Assembly: GCF_010500955.1 (NCBI RefSeq)
Contig: NZ_QVMJ01000003.1
Location: 369,542 to 433,541, forward strand
Source of the DNA: Bacteroides sp. 519
GTDB taxonomy: Bacteria; Bacteroidota; Bacteroidia; Bacteroidales; Bacteroidaceae
Length of the DNA stretch: 64,000 nucleotides
Direction of reading: 5' to 3'
Shown here: positions 54,405-64,000 of the stretch, piece by piece
Layout of the letters: each line of letters opens with the position of its first letter
Position numbering within the stretch: the stretch's first letter is position 1
Position numbers and translations under genes: made by a program
Notes under the pieces: model-generated
The model's database searches: none
What the model was told of the DNA's origin: nothing
The model's input: the letters and a program-made list of their open reading frames with translations, nothing else

Positions 54405-57302
54405 CTACAACAACTCCATCCACTCTTTATCCGTAAGTGTATCAAACGGATTAGAATCTACAATGAATGTTTCCGATAATTTCCGTTTACCTTCTTGCAA
54501 ACGGATAATTTTTTCTTCAATACTGTTTTGGGTAATAAAACGGTATGCAAATACATTCTTATCCTGCCCTATGCGGTGTGCCCGACTGATTGCTTGCATT
54601 TCCGAAGCTGGGTTCCACCAAGGATCTATAATAAAAACATAGTCGGCTTGTGTTAGGTTCAGTCCTACCCCTCCGGCTTTCAGCGAAATAAAAAAGGCGC
54701 CAATATCATTGTTGTTAATGAATCTGCTGATCTCCTGTTCACGGTTTGAAGTGGCACCAGTTAATATCGCATATTTCCATCCCTGTTTATTAAACGCTTC
54801 GGCAATGATTTCCAGATGTTTTACAAACGAAGAAAAAATAAGCACTTTATGGCCCTCACTATGTAAGGTTGCATACATAGTTATAATTTCTTCCAGTTTA
54901 CCCGACGAACCGGTAAAGTCTTGCTGAACCATTCGGGGATGGGAAGCCAACTGGCGCAGTTGCATTATACCATTCAATACAATGAGGTTGTTGTGATTTA
55001 CCTTTTCTGTTTGTTGCTGTAGAAGCAGGTTTCTCAAGCCATTCTTCTCTTTCTGGTAAATCTCGTTTTGTTGTTCTGTCATATCGCAATAAATCACCTC
55101 CTCTGTTAGCGAAGGTAATTCAGGCGCTACTTCCTGTTTGCTTCGGCGCAGAATAAAAGGAGAGATTAGTTTTTGCAGTTTATTCTCTACCTGTTGGTTA
55201 TTCTGCTTTATCGGATTGATATATTGCTTGTTATAATCACTTTCCGAGCCAAACAAATCCGGCTGAATGAAATGGAATTGCGACCATAAATCTTTCAATG
55301 AGTTTTCGATAGGAGTACCTGTAAGAACCAGTTTGTGATTTCCCCGAAGCCTGATTGCTGCTTTAAATGTTTGCGAATCGCTGTTTTTAATATTCTGGCT
55401 CTCGTCCAAAACAATATATTCGAAAGAATACTTTGCCAATTCTTCAATATTGTTGCGCATAATGCCGTAGCTGGTCAGTATCAGATTGGAACGATTAAAT
55501 AATTGTTCCATAGAAGTTCCTTTCAGCTGATTGGAACCAGTGTATTCATAAACAGTGAGTTTGGTAAACTTGGCTGCCTCCCTCCGCCAGTTATGAATAA
55601 GCGAGGTAGGAACTACAATTAAAGATGCATTTAATCTTGATACAAGTTCATTGTTACCAAACAAAGATAGTTGCCCCGGCTCACTGCTTCTAAAGTCCGG
55701 AATGTTCTGTCCCGAATAAACATGTTGCAATACAGTCAGGGTTTGTATGGTTTTCCCAAGTCCCATATCATCGGCAAGGCATCCTCCAAGGCGATTTCTG
55801 TTTAGGTGGAGCATCCAGTTAAATCCTTCTTCTTGATACCTACGCAATTGGGTTTTCAATTCTTTGGGAGGATTTACCTTTTCCTTTTCCTGATAACCGG
55901 TTTTCTTACGCTGATCTTTTTTGAAGATGTTTTGAATCACCCCAACATAAGAACGTTTCAGCTTAATGGCAGAAGTATCTTCTTCGCTTAATTCCAGCAT
56001 GTCGGTATATTCTCTGAACCATTCTTCCGGAAGAAGAACAATCTTTCCATCGGGCAATGTATATTCTCTGTTACCTTGAAGAATGTTTTTCCTGAAACGG
56101 ATAAACGGAATGTGGTAATTACCGATTACTACTGTAATATGCAGTTCAAACCAGTCGTTGGTTTCTGTAACACTCTGTTCAATGGTTGCTTCATCCAAAC
56201 AGTAATTGGCTCCTTTATCTATATTCATTAACCGGATATCATCTCCAAAAAGATTTTTATTATTGCTTATCCACTCAGTAATATCACGGAAGGGTGTTTC
56301 CTCGGAGAGTTTATAAAACGAATCATTCAATAACTGTAGCCCATTATTCTTTAGTTTATTGGCTATTATTTCTTCCTTTTGCCGATCTCGGTAGAAGTAT
56401 CGGATCACCTTTCTGCCATCTTCATCACAGAGAAATGTATATTTAGGTGTAAACTTCTTCCCCGGATAAAAATGTTTATTGCCATAAGCAAAGACCAATT
56501 GTAATGTGGCACCATAAATGCTGCTTTCTACACTTATAATGGCTTCGCACTCCCTGTGTTCCTCAATGATAGGCAAGCCTTTAGATTCTACTTCGTGATG
56601 ACACATTATAGGGTATACAATATTCTCTATATACTTATCTAACTGAGCAACACTTACACTAACAACAGGTTTGTTGGTGAAAGGTAATATACGCGATGCT
56701 TGGATATCATGAAAAACATGCATCTCATTCCCTGCAAGTATTATAGCAGGCGAAAATACAATTGTTGTTACCGGTTTTTTATCAAGGAGGGATACCTCTT
56801 CCCCACCCCGTTTACAATTCAGTTTGTATCTGAAACATTCTTCATCTGCCTCAAAATAGAAAGAAGACTCTGTTAAGTTGGAAGATATTTTATAGGCACT
56901 GTGTGGATAGAGTATTTTGTTTCCGGGACTATTTTGGTAAAGAGGAAGATTGTGGTTTCGAATAAGATCAACCATTTCGGCCAGTTTTTTTTCAATAAAA
57001 GGGCGGATGGTTTTCTTTAGTGTTTCTTCTGTTAGTTTTTTCAGAAAAGTATTCACATTCTTTTCGCGCGAATAAACAGTCATCAGGTGCTTCTCGGAAT
57101 AGCGTGAAGCTATTTCTATAGCTGTTTTAGCAACCTCGTTGAGCTGTTGCTTTAGTTCTGCTGATAAATGAAATGCCTGTTCAAGTAGCTGTACTGTACC
57201 ATCTGGCATATCCTGAGCTGTATATGGTATTAGTAGCGGACCAAAAACCGGATGCTGAACAAGTACTATAACTATTTTAGTTTGAGGAGATATATCTTTC
57301 AT
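54405..57302 (-). CDS. SNF2-family DEAD/DEAH-box helicase-like ATPase
   Basis: 965 residues. The N-terminal ~480 residues are family-specific and have no SWIM zinc motif. The C-terminal half has the Swi2/Snf2 motor: GGCLADDMGLGKTIQTLTVL (motif I), VVPTSLIHNWRREA (Ia), YIVLDESQNIKN (II, DESQ), LTGTPIENSLKDLWSQF (III), KAGGVGLNLTQADYVFIIDP and QAISRAHRIGQ (V-VI). These enzymes move along double-stranded DNA and displace bound proteins such as RNA polymerase. A -7-like TAAGTTTG lies on the minus strand at 57322-57329. It stands alone. Confidence 0.92.
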   Translation of the reverse strand: MKDISPQTKIVIVLVQHPVFGPLLIPYTAQDMPDGTVQLLEQAFHLSAELKQQLNEVAKTAIEIASRYSEKHLMTVYSREKNVNTFLKKLTEETLKKTIRPFIEKKLAEMVDLIRNHNLPLYQNSPGNKILYPHSAYKISSNLTESSFYFEADEECFRYKLNCKRGGEEVSLLDKKPVTTIVFSPAIILAGNEMHVFHDIQASRILPFTNKPVVSVSVAQLDKYIENIVYPIMCHHEVESKGLPIIEEHRECEAIISVESSIYGATLQLVFAYGNKHFYPGKKFTPKYTFLCDEDGRKVIRYFYRDRQKEEIIANKLKNNGLQLLNDSFYKLSEETPFRDITEWISNNKNLFGDDIRLMNIDKGANYCLDEATIEQSVTETNDWFELHITVVIGNYHIPFIRFRKNILQGNREYTLPDGKIVLLPEEWFREYTDMLELSEEDTSAIKLKRSYVGVIQNIFKKDQRKKTGYQEKEKVNPPKELKTQLRRYQEEGFNWMLHLNRNRLGGCLADDMGLGKTIQTLTVLQHVYSGQNIPDFRSSEPGQLSLFGNNELVSRLNASLIVVPTSLIHNWRREAAKFTKLTVYEYTGSNQLKGTSMEQLFNRSNLILTSYGIMRNNIEELAKYSFEYIVLDESQNIKNSDSQTFKAAIRLRGNHKLVLTGTPIENSLKDLWSQFHFIQPDLFGSESDYNKQYINPIKQNNQQVENKLQKLISPFILRRSKQEVAPELPSLTEEVIYCDMTEQQNEIYQKEKNGLRNLLLQQQTEKVNHNNLIVLNGIMQLRQLASHPRMVQQDFTGSSGKLEEIITMYATLHSEGHKVLIFSSFVKHLEIIAEAFNKQGWKYAILTGATSNREQEISRFINNNDIGAFFISLKAGGVGLNLTQADYVFIIDPWWNPASEMQAISRAHRIGQDKNVFAYRFITQNSIEEKIIRLQEGKRKLSETFIVDSNPFDTLTDKEWMELL

Positions 57303-57563
57303 CTAAATTTCTTTTAACCTGCAAACTTAACTAAAAACAAGGCAAAATCCTTTATGAAACTGGTGCAATTCGTTATTTTTTTCTACGTTTGTAGATAAAT
57401 ATGTGTATCTGATACTTCAGTGCAGAAGAAAGAAATATAAATGAATATCTTATTGAGTGAGATTTTAAACATCTGATTAGTGAAAAGAGTTTCCAGATGT
57501 TAATACGTATTTGCATATATCACCGTTTTTTTGTATCTTCGGCATAGCTAAGATAGCAAATAT

Positions 57564-57613
57564 AATACGGGAATGTTAGTAGTTTGAAATTACTCTCATT
57601 CCCGTATTTTGTT
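57564..57613 (+). terminator. orphan terminator-like hairpin
   Basis: AATACGGGAATG (57564-57575) and CATTCCCGTATT (57597-57608) are perfect 12-base complements, with an inner AGTA/TACT pair, followed by TTGTTTTTG. It points right, but no gene lies immediately upstream on the plus strand, so it may end a small RNA or mark a relic. Confidence 0.6.
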
Positions 57614-57620
57614 TTTGTAA

Positions 57621-57720
57621 AACTACAGAGTTTTCTTTGGCGAACTACAGAGTTTTCCAAAGAAAGCTACAGAGCTTTCCGAAGAGAACTACAGACTTTT
57701 CTGAGGAGAACTACAGAGAA
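57621..57720. repeat. tandem array, five units of 22 bp, AACTACAGAGTT core
   Basis: AACTACAGAG-type cores start at 57621, 57643, 57665, 57687 and 57709, always 22 bases apart. The core is a small inverted repeat: AACT-acag-AGTT in units 1 and 2, AGCT-acag-AGCT in unit 3, so both sides changed together. The tails vary (TTCTTTGGCG, TTCCAAAGAA, TTCCGAAGAG). Confidence 0.9.
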
Positions 57721-57811
57721 GTATGCTGATAGGGCTGAAAAAACAGTTGCAGTGAATGGTTATAAGAAAACCAAGAGTTAATAATATACAAAAGTTAACA
57801 GCCTTTTAGTT

Positions 57812-59956
57812 CTAATCAGCAACCACCTGAATCACACGACTATTCAATATCTGCGTTGAAAACAGTTCCAGTCCTACACTCATCAAGTATTCGCCGGAAT
57901 AAACCTTATCGTTTCCATTCAGTGACGAACCTGCACCGGGCATCAGATTTATCTCCTTTACACGGTACTTTTTATCTTTATCCAATCCTTGCAAACGCAC
58001 CGGAAGTAATTTCTCACCATAGCGTGGATAAATATCAAAAGCAAACACTACTGCGTTTCCGTCTTTAGCAACATACATGGAAGAAGTATGATTACCATCA
58101 TAAGGAGAAACGAGACGGTAGAGATCACCTTCCAGAACAGCAGGTTTTAACCGGTTGTAGTTATCCACGGCCTGGTGGCAGAACTTCTGTTCATTCTCAT
58201 TCATTTCTGCTAGTTTGATGTCGAAACCCAACTTACCCATCATGGCAACATCTGTGCGAAACTTTATGCTTGCGTTTTTGTTCCAGGTAGTAACATGTGC
58301 ACACAAGGTTTTGGCCGGAAATATCTGCGAATAGCCCCACTGAATAAACAAACGTTCAATTGGGTCGGTATTGTCACTAGGCCAGAACTCAGTGAAGTAC
58401 TTTAATGCCTCATAGTCCGAACGGCCTCCCCCACCCGAGCAAAGCATCATAGGAAGATCTGGGTATTTTTGCTTTATCCGGTCGAGCACTTTGTACAATC
58501 CACGAACGTAATCAATATAGAGATGAGACTGTTTACCTTTCAGGTAAGGAGAATAAATATTGGTAATCGGGCTGTTGCAATCCCATTTAAAGAAAGCAAT
58601 TCCGGGATATTTGGTCATCAGGTTATCTACTACACCAAACACAAAATCCTGCACAGCCGGATTGCTCAAATCGAGCACTAACTGATTACGGAAATAATAT
58701 TCGTCGCGATTAGACAGATGGATTACCCAGTCTTTATGCTTTTCGTAGAGTTCGCTTTTGGGATTTACCATTTCGGGCTCAATCCAAATGCCAAATTTAA
58801 TACCTTTCTTCTGGGCTTCACTTACCAGATGTCCAACACCATGTGGAAGTTTATCAGCTGTTTCGTCCCAGTCGCCCAATCCCTGATGGTCACTGCTGCG
58901 GGGATATTTATTGGCAAACCAGCCATCATCCAGCAAGAACATATCTACACCTAGTTTTACTGCGTCATCCATTAAGCCAACTAATCGCTCTTCATCAAAG
59001 TCGAAATAAGTAGCTTCCCAGTTATTCAGTAAAGTCATTCGGGTTTTATCTCCATCTTTTAGCTGATGGTTACGAGCCCAGTTGTGGAAGTTACGGCTAG
59101 CCTGTCCTTTTCCTGTAAGACTGTAGGTAAAGTAAAAATCGGGAGTACGGAAAATTTCATTCGGCTGCAATTGATACTCGGAAGCATACGGATTAATACC
59201 GGATAGTATACGCAAATCGTTTTTATTGTCTATCTCGAAAGTGAAATAAAAGTTACCTGTCCATCCCAATGTACCTACCAATATTTCACCTGTATTCTCT
59301 GCCGACTTATCATCCAGCGAAAGTTGAAAGAAAGGAGAACAGAACATATTGGCACGGCTGCCCAGCTTAGAGTCCAGTGTTTTCTTTCCAAACTCTAAAG
59401 GTAATTCGGTTACATTGGCTTCATGGGCCCAGTCGCCTGCAAACTCCGTGAGGAAGTATTTACCCCGATTAAGGTGCAACATCGACGAAGCATATTTATG
59501 CATTGTTACTGCCTTCTTTTCTTTATGGCTTATCTCGGTATAGGTTTTAATGATATTCTCTTTTGTATAGGCCACATAGAATAGCTTTACTGTTACAGGG
59601 TATTTATCGTCCTGCAAAGTAATAACGGTTTCTTCTACTCCCGGTGATAACAGTTTGGTGTTATGCGATACGTATTTGAGTAATAAAGACGAGTTGCCGT
59701 CGTTGTGCAATATATGGATGGCTGGTTCAAAGTAATCTTCCATGCCGTGGGTAATGTACGCTTCGCCACCTGTTGGTAACAAGGCGATATCGCTATCCAT
59801 GTTCAGGCGTTTTCCCAAATAGCTTTGGTATAGGCGGCCGTTATCGGCTACTTTGTAGATAAGGGATACCTCGCCGGTATTTATTTTAATAATGGGGTTA
59901 TTTGCTTGTATTATACAAGTAAATAACAGGAAGAGGAATAAGGGTATTTTTCTCAT
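57812..59956 (-). CDS. GH36 alpha-galactosidase, secreted
   Basis: 714 residues with signal peptide (KIPLFLFLLFTCIIQA). MFLLDDGWFANKYPRSSDHQ and GIKFGIWIEPEMVNP are typical; FFKWDCNSPITNIYS carries the nucleophile Asp and CSGGGGRSDYEALKYFTEFW plus PSDNTDP the acid/base Asp. It removes alpha-linked galactose from oligo- or polysaccharides. It lies 13 bases downstream of the frameshifted GH2 gene, and with GH2 and GH3 suggests degradation of a galactose-substituted mannan or similar hemicellulose. Confidence 0.93.
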   Translation of the reverse strand: MRKIPLFLFLLFTCIIQANNPIIKINTGEVSLIYKVADNGRLYQSYLGKRLNMDSDIALLPTGGEAYITHGMEDYFEPAIHILHNDGNSSLLLKYVSHNTKLLSPGVEETVITLQDDKYPVTVKLFYVAYTKENIIKTYTEISHKEKKAVTMHKYASSMLHLNRGKYFLTEFAGDWAHEANVTELPLEFGKKTLDSKLGSRANMFCSPFFQLSLDDKSAENTGEILVGTLGWTGNFYFTFEIDNKNDLRILSGINPYASEYQLQPNEIFRTPDFYFTYSLTGKGQASRNFHNWARNHQLKDGDKTRMTLLNNWEATYFDFDEERLVGLMDDAVKLGVDMFLLDDGWFANKYPRSSDHQGLGDWDETADKLPHGVGHLVSEAQKKGIKFGIWIEPEMVNPKSELYEKHKDWVIHLSNRDEYYFRNQLVLDLSNPAVQDFVFGVVDNLMTKYPGIAFFKWDCNSPITNIYSPYLKGKQSHLYIDYVRGLYKVLDRIKQKYPDLPMMLCSGGGGRSDYEALKYFTEFWPSDNTDPIERLFIQWGYSQIFPAKTLCAHVTTWNKNASIKFRTDVAMMGKLGFDIKLAEMNENEQKFCHQAVDNYNRLKPAVLEGDLYRLVSPYDGNHTSSMYVAKDGNAVVFAFDIYPRYGEKLLPVRLQGLDKDKKYRVKEINLMPGAGSSLNGNDKVYSGEYLMSVGLELFSTQILNSRVIQVVAD

Positions 59957-59968
59957 TTGTTTTTGGTT

Positions 59969-62862
59969 TTAGTTATAAGGCGTTACCACCAACTTATACG
60001 ACCCACCATTCAGCAAAGCTTCATCAAAAGAAATAGAAACATTTTTGCTTTCACCTGGCATCAGGGTAAAATAGTCATCATTCACTATAGCAGGCAGAAT
60101 ACGTTCGCCATCGCTGGTGCGCACGGCTTGAACATGTATTGCAAAAGCTACCCCTTTAGCTGTTTTGGGATGAGTAATGGTTGCCTGTATCTCTGCTTTA
60201 CCTGCATTCTTCACTAGTTTGGATGATACTTTAAGATCGGCTTTGGGCAAAGAATTTAATGCGGTGAAATCTAAACGGTCGTTACCCCGCCAGTAGTTAT
60301 TCTCTGAAATTACTTTTCCTGTACTGTCTTTCAGTTTCAGGCGGATGAAGTGAACATCAGATAGTTCTTTGCTTGGTTGAGTACCGCTAAGTACATCAAA
60401 GCTCCATAACGAATAGCCGAACCACCAACCGCGCTCAATTCCGAACATACGTACATAACGGGCATCTACTTCGGGAAAGGTTATTTCTTCCGGACCGCCA
60501 ATGCCTTCGTCTGTTTTATACACTTCTTTCCAGTTTTGGGCATCATTAGATATCTGTATCTTATATGCTTTGCCATAAGATGCTTCCCAATCCAAACGTA
60601 CACCGCCTACAGGTTGAACACTACCCAAATCAACATATACCCATTCATTATCGGCAACAGCGGCTGCCCAACGTGTATCACTCTTGCCATCGGTCACTAA
60701 CGAGGCATCGCCGTGGGTGGTAGATGATGCATAAGCGGGTTTATTCAAAGATAGGTTTTTGCGTTCTTTATTAAAGTCAATCGCAAAGCAATCTGTTATA
60801 CTGTTAGAAGGCGAATCCATGCTTACAGTTTTACTGTAAGCCGGAACAATCTTGCCATCAAGATTATAAATAGTTACTTCGGCTTGCAAACCACTCAGGT
60901 TTGTTGCAGTTGTATTTGCCACCTTTACAACGTCTGTTACCGGATTCCAAAGAATGTGTACAGGTTCGCAGGCCGATTTAACTCCCCAGTATGCACCGGT
61001 AAGATCGTAATAGTAATCATACGTTTGCCATACCATAGAAGGATAAGCCGATTGTCCCATCCAGGTCATTATTCCGGAAGCATCTTCCCACATACGATCC
61101 AGCCAACCTTCGTACATTGCTTTGTTGGATTCGATGTTGATGAATTGTGCTTTCCGGCAGAAGTCCTCAGCATTGGTTGGTTCACCGTAGCCTTTAGTTA
61201 TAGAAGCTGCATACCGATCGGGGGCAGCATTGAATGCGGAAGGACCAAAGTAGTGTAGGTTCCACATATCATCACGGGGCCACCAGTTTTCCTGTGGCAT
61301 AAACTTCCTGAAACTTTCGAAAGTACTACTGCGGTACCTATCTCGGTACGGAAGCCCCAACCGCGAGCCGGATCACCTTCCAGTCCGTCGGGGTATTTAG
61401 TGAAATAATGGCGGGCTTCAAAAGCTCCCCAAGGGCCACTGCCTGTTAGTCCGTCGGCATGTGAGTTTGCCTGAAAGTAACGGTCGCCTCCATCAAAGGT
61501 TTTGATATTTTCGGCCATCCAGCCTTCCAGCGGTGGTTGCGGGTTCGATTCGTTATCGCCGCACCATACTGCAATACTTGGGTGGTTGCGCACTCGCTTA
61601 ATCTTTTCCATCATGTTATTGTTAAATACATTCAGGTCGTATGGAAGGTTGGGGTTAGAGTTAATCCAGAAATCATCCCACACCATAATACCGTACTTGT
61701 CGCAGGCTTCGTAAAACTCATCATCGGTAGTTGAACCCAGCCAATTGCGGATCATATTGAGGTTCATTTCTTTATGAAGACGAATTTTAGTATCGTACTC
61801 TTGTCCACGGCAACGTAACATATACTCGGACATTCCCCAGTTGGCACCTTTAATAAATACAGGTACTCCGTTAATATGTATGTGGAAGGTATTGCCTTCT
61901 TTGTCGTACGTGTACTTTTTGATACCGAACTTTACATCGCGGGTTTCGGATACCTGACCGTTAACTGTTACTTCGAAGGTACAAGTATAAAGGTTAGGGT
62001 CACCATAGCCGTTAGGCCACCAAAGCTTGGGAGAATTGATACCCAATTGCGGAAAGAAGCGTTTATCGAACTTTACAAGTTTGGTAGAGTTGCCATCAAT
62101 ATCTACTTCCTGAGTAAATGTAATGTTACCGGGCATAACTGTACCTTTCACTATTGCCTTACCGGATTGAGGTGCATTGTTTTTTACCTCTAACTGCACA
62201 GACAGATCGGCACGGGCATGCGAGGGAAGGTCGGTACGTATCCATGGATCAATCATGGTTACCTGTCCGGTATTGGAGAGATACACTTTATCGGTAATAC
62301 CACTGTTGAGTCCGGGTACATACGGCATCCAGTCCCAGCCTCCACTTGATAGATAATTGGGACTTCCCTGATTGGCTAGAGGCTTTTGTGGTATATGTAC
62401 TAATACAGTCAGGATGTTCTTTCCCGTTTTTTTAATGATGTTGGTTACATTAAAGCGTCCGCGGTGCATAAATCCGTCCAATGTGCCGAGTGGCTGGTCA
62501 TTGAGGTAAATATCTGCTTTGCGGTTTACACCATTGAAGTTGAGCCAGATTAATTCTTTGTTGAAGTTATCAGGCACAGCAAACTCTGCCCGATACCAGA
62601 AGCTGCGGTCGTATTTACTGCGGTCTACCTGATGAATATTATCACCGAAGTTAGGGTCTTTCTCAAGTCCGGCTACTACGTAAGAGTTAAATACGGTTCC
62701 CGGTACAACTGCACTTATCCATGAGGATGTGTCGGACTGAGGAGCAACCTCCCATTTTACTGCCGGGTTATCACTGTGCAGATATACATAATCTGTTTCG
62801 GTGGCCGTTGCATAGCCTGTTACAGCTAAGGCAGCAAGAAAAAGTTTAAGTTTTTTGTTCAT
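59969..62862 (-). pseudogene. GH2 glycosidase (beta-mannosidase/exo-glucosaminidase-like) with F5/8-type domain, frameshifted
   Basis: Two overlapping frames encode one protein of about 960 residues. The first (from 62862, signal peptide LKLFLAALAVTGYATA) carries the GH2 sandwich domains, the acid/base Glu438 in WCGDNESNP and the nucleophile Glu507 in WGFRTEIGTAV. Immediately afterwards, between about 61320 and 61340, the frame shifts; the first frame then runs into nonsense and stops at 61198. The second frame continues with STFESFRKFMPQENWWPRDD and a discoidin-like (F5/8 type C) domain (NKPAYASSTTHGDASLVTDG ... RYVRMFGIERGWW). No slippery heptamer is visible, so this is a mutation or a sequence error rather than programmed shifting. 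In an operon with GH3 (upstream) and GH36 (downstream). Confidence 0.85.
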
Positions 62863-62886
62863 TGATGAATGTTTAATTTATGCGAA

Positions 62887-64000
62887 TTATTTATTTACCG
62901 TAATCGTCTTCTTGAAAGCAATCCGATCCGATGAACTTCCGATTTGTATTTCAAATTCACCCGGTTCCACTACCCTATTCATTCGTGCATCATAAAGGGC
63001 TAGTTCGGCTATAGGCACTTCAAGTTGTATTTCAACTTGTTTGCCTGCTTTGATCAATTCCTTTTTAAATGCTTTCAGTTGTTGAACGGGAGTAGCTACC
63101 GAACTGATTTTATCTTTCACATAGAGTTGTATAACTTCCTTTCCATCCATGTTACCTGTATTCTCTACTTTAACGGTAGCAATAATCTTGTCATTTTCAT
63201 GAAATACCGAATCATTAAGTCTACAATCTACATAGTTGTAATTGGTGTAGCTGAGGCCATAACCAAAGTTCCACAAGGCGTAAGGTTTTTCGAAGATGTA
63301 GTGTCCTTTAGGGTCTTCTAACGAGCCGCCACTATCGAATTGTTGCTCGCGGTCAGTTGGATAATAGTTGTAGAAGCATGGAGTATTACCGGTGCTCCGT
63401 GGAAATGATACATTCAACCGTCCGGAAGGGTTTACTTTCCCGGTAAGAATATCGGCTACAGAGTTTCCTTGTTGTTCGCCTGCATACCATTGTAACAATA
63501 TGGCATCTGCATTCTCTTTTGCCCACGACAGAACCATTGGTTTACCGGAAATCAAGACAACAATAAGTGGTTTGCCTGTTGCTTTAATGGCTTCTAATAG
63601 TTGTTGTTGCTTGCCGGGTAAGTCGAGCGATGAGAGGTCGAAACCTTCGCCTGCTGTTGATTTATTGGGCGAACGGCCAAGATAAGTACTTCGTGTTCCT
63701 ACGGCAACAATGGCCACATCACTTTTCTTAACCAGATTTACCGCTTCCTCAATACCGCTACTGTCCTGACTCCACCAGTCGCAACCTTCGGCATGAAGTA
63801 ACGAAGCTTTGTTACCAATAGCATTATGAAGTCCTTGTAACAAGGTAACCCCTTCTTTGGTATCGCTTGTGGTCCACGCATAATCTCCGAAAACTGTTTG
63901 ATTACTGTTGGGGCCCACTACCGCAATTGTTTTGTATTTAGAGAGATTCAAAGGCAGTATATTGTTTTTATTCTCCAATAAAACGGCACTCTCGTCTGCT
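62887..64000 (-). CDS. GH3 beta-glucosidase-type enzyme, C-terminal part, runs off the window
   Basis: About 371 residues; the frame is open to the last base and reads ADESAVLLENKNNILPLN at its visible beginning, so the N-terminal TIM-barrel domain with the nucleophile lies outside. Present are the (alpha/beta)6 sandwich domain (VGPNSNQTVFGDYAWTTSD; AGEGFDLSSLDLPGKQQQLL, with the acid/base region) and the C-terminal fibronectin-III-like domain (EVIQLYVKDKISSVATPVQQ; GEFEIQIGSSSDRI). It probably trims terminal beta-linked glucose or xylose. It is followed after 24 bases by the GH2 gene in the same direction. Confidence 0.92.
   Translation of the reverse strand, partial: ADESAVLLENKNNILPLNLSKYKTIAVVGPNSNQTVFGDYAWTTSDTKEGVTLLQGLHNAIGNKASLLHAEGCDWWSQDSSGIEEAVNLVKKSDVAIVAVGTRSTYLGRSPNKSTAGEGFDLSSLDLPGKQQQLLEAIKATGKPLIVVLISGKPMVLSWAKENADAILLQWYAGEQQGNSVADILTGKVNPSGRLNVSFPRSTGNTPCFYNYYPTDREQQFDSGGSLEDPKGHYIFEKPYALWNFGYGLSYTNYNYVDCRLNDSVFHENDKIIATVKVENTGNMDGKEVIQLYVKDKISSVATPVQQLKAFKKELIKAGKQVEIQLEVPIAELALYDARMNRVVEPGEFEIQIGSSSDRIAFKKTITVNK

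Larger units (their letters stand above)
57303..57811. other. gene-free stretch with hairpin terminator-like structure and tandem array
   Basis: No convincing gene. 57330-57560 is AT-rich without clear structure, apart from TATCTTCGG near 57533-57541, which recalls a -7 box. The hairpin at 57564-57613 and the 22 bp array at 57621-57720 are listed separately. A 65-codon frame (57584-57781) runs through the array and is judged chance. Confidence 0.6.

Noticed and set aside
57584-57781. 65-codon open frame through the AACTACAGAG array
   Set aside because: The 22 bp period is not a multiple of three, so successive units are read in different frames; there is no consistent protein repeat and no recognisable product.
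61198-61360. Programmed -1 frameshift in the GH2 gene
   Set aside because: No slippery heptamer or downstream structure was seen at the junction, and glycosidases are not known to use such shifts.

Overview
This 64 kb window comes from a member of the Bacteroidota, most likely the order Bacteroidales. The signs are: a rimP-nusA-infB operon followed by cvpA and sufB-sufC-sufD-sufS; a membrane pyrophosphatase; Bacteroidota-type promoters (TTTG, about 20 bases, TAnnTTTG) upstream of rimP and hppA; lipoprotein signals; DUF5009/COG4299, DUF4922, DUF3109 and DUF1080 proteins; and GH36/GH2/GH3 polysaccharide-degrading genes. No rRNA, tRNA or CRISPR array was seen. The genus cannot be fixed by reading alone.

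Layout. 1-7 kb (minus strand): the start of an AAA-ATPase-like protein, a short-chain dehydrogenase, then a probable peptidoglycan-sugar salvage operon (COG4299 transporter, BadF-type sugar kinase, membrane-spanning propeller/HTH regulator, secreted glucosaminidase). 7-12 kb: TerC, and a Gfo/Idh/MocA oxidoreductase with a HEAT/double-DUF1080 protein. 12.3-12.9 kb: a YefM/YoeB toxin-antitoxin pair with a palindromic operator. 13-17.6 kb: a second cell-wall-related operon (GT2 glycosyltransferase, DUF4922-SpoIID fusion, AmpG-like MFS permease). 18-20.2 kb: a translationally coupled AAA/ABC-type ATPase and PD-(D/E)XK-nuclease-like pair, preceded by a 5 x 23 bp tandem array; this is the best candidate for an uncharacterised (defence-like) system. 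20.6-35.4 kb: housekeeping block rimP-nusA-infB, cvpA, sufBCDS, hppA, rnhB. 35.5-46 kb: a phosphatase-family lipoprotein, asd, a CPA2 antiporter, tRNA t6A dehydratase, a LolD-like ATPase, gyrB and a porin. 46-57 kb: DUF3109, gpmI, a NahK-like kinase with a CBM9-like lipoprotein, an Ig-like lipoprotein, a thioesterase, cysS and a SNF2 helicase. 57.8-64 kb: a polysaccharide-utilisation-type cluster (GH36, a frameshifted GH2 with an F5/8-type domain, partial GH3).

The most unusual property is the intergenic DNA. Many gaps hold long inverted repeats whose arms are built of short words (GAGTAGTGAGT, ACACGGATT, AATGTGCCAAT, AAAACTCAAAAACTT). Several hairpins with different arms share a central CCATGCGGCAT motif. 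Some arms begin at or contain the stop codon of the flanking gene. One such pair of 47 bp arms encloses a decayed GxxExxY (PD-(D/E)XK) gene between sufC and sufD, with a 7 bp flanking direct repeat whose collapse would restore a tight sufC-sufD junction. Three separate 5-copy arrays with 22-23 bp period also occur (before the ATPase/nuclease pair, before gyrB, and after the SNF2 gene).
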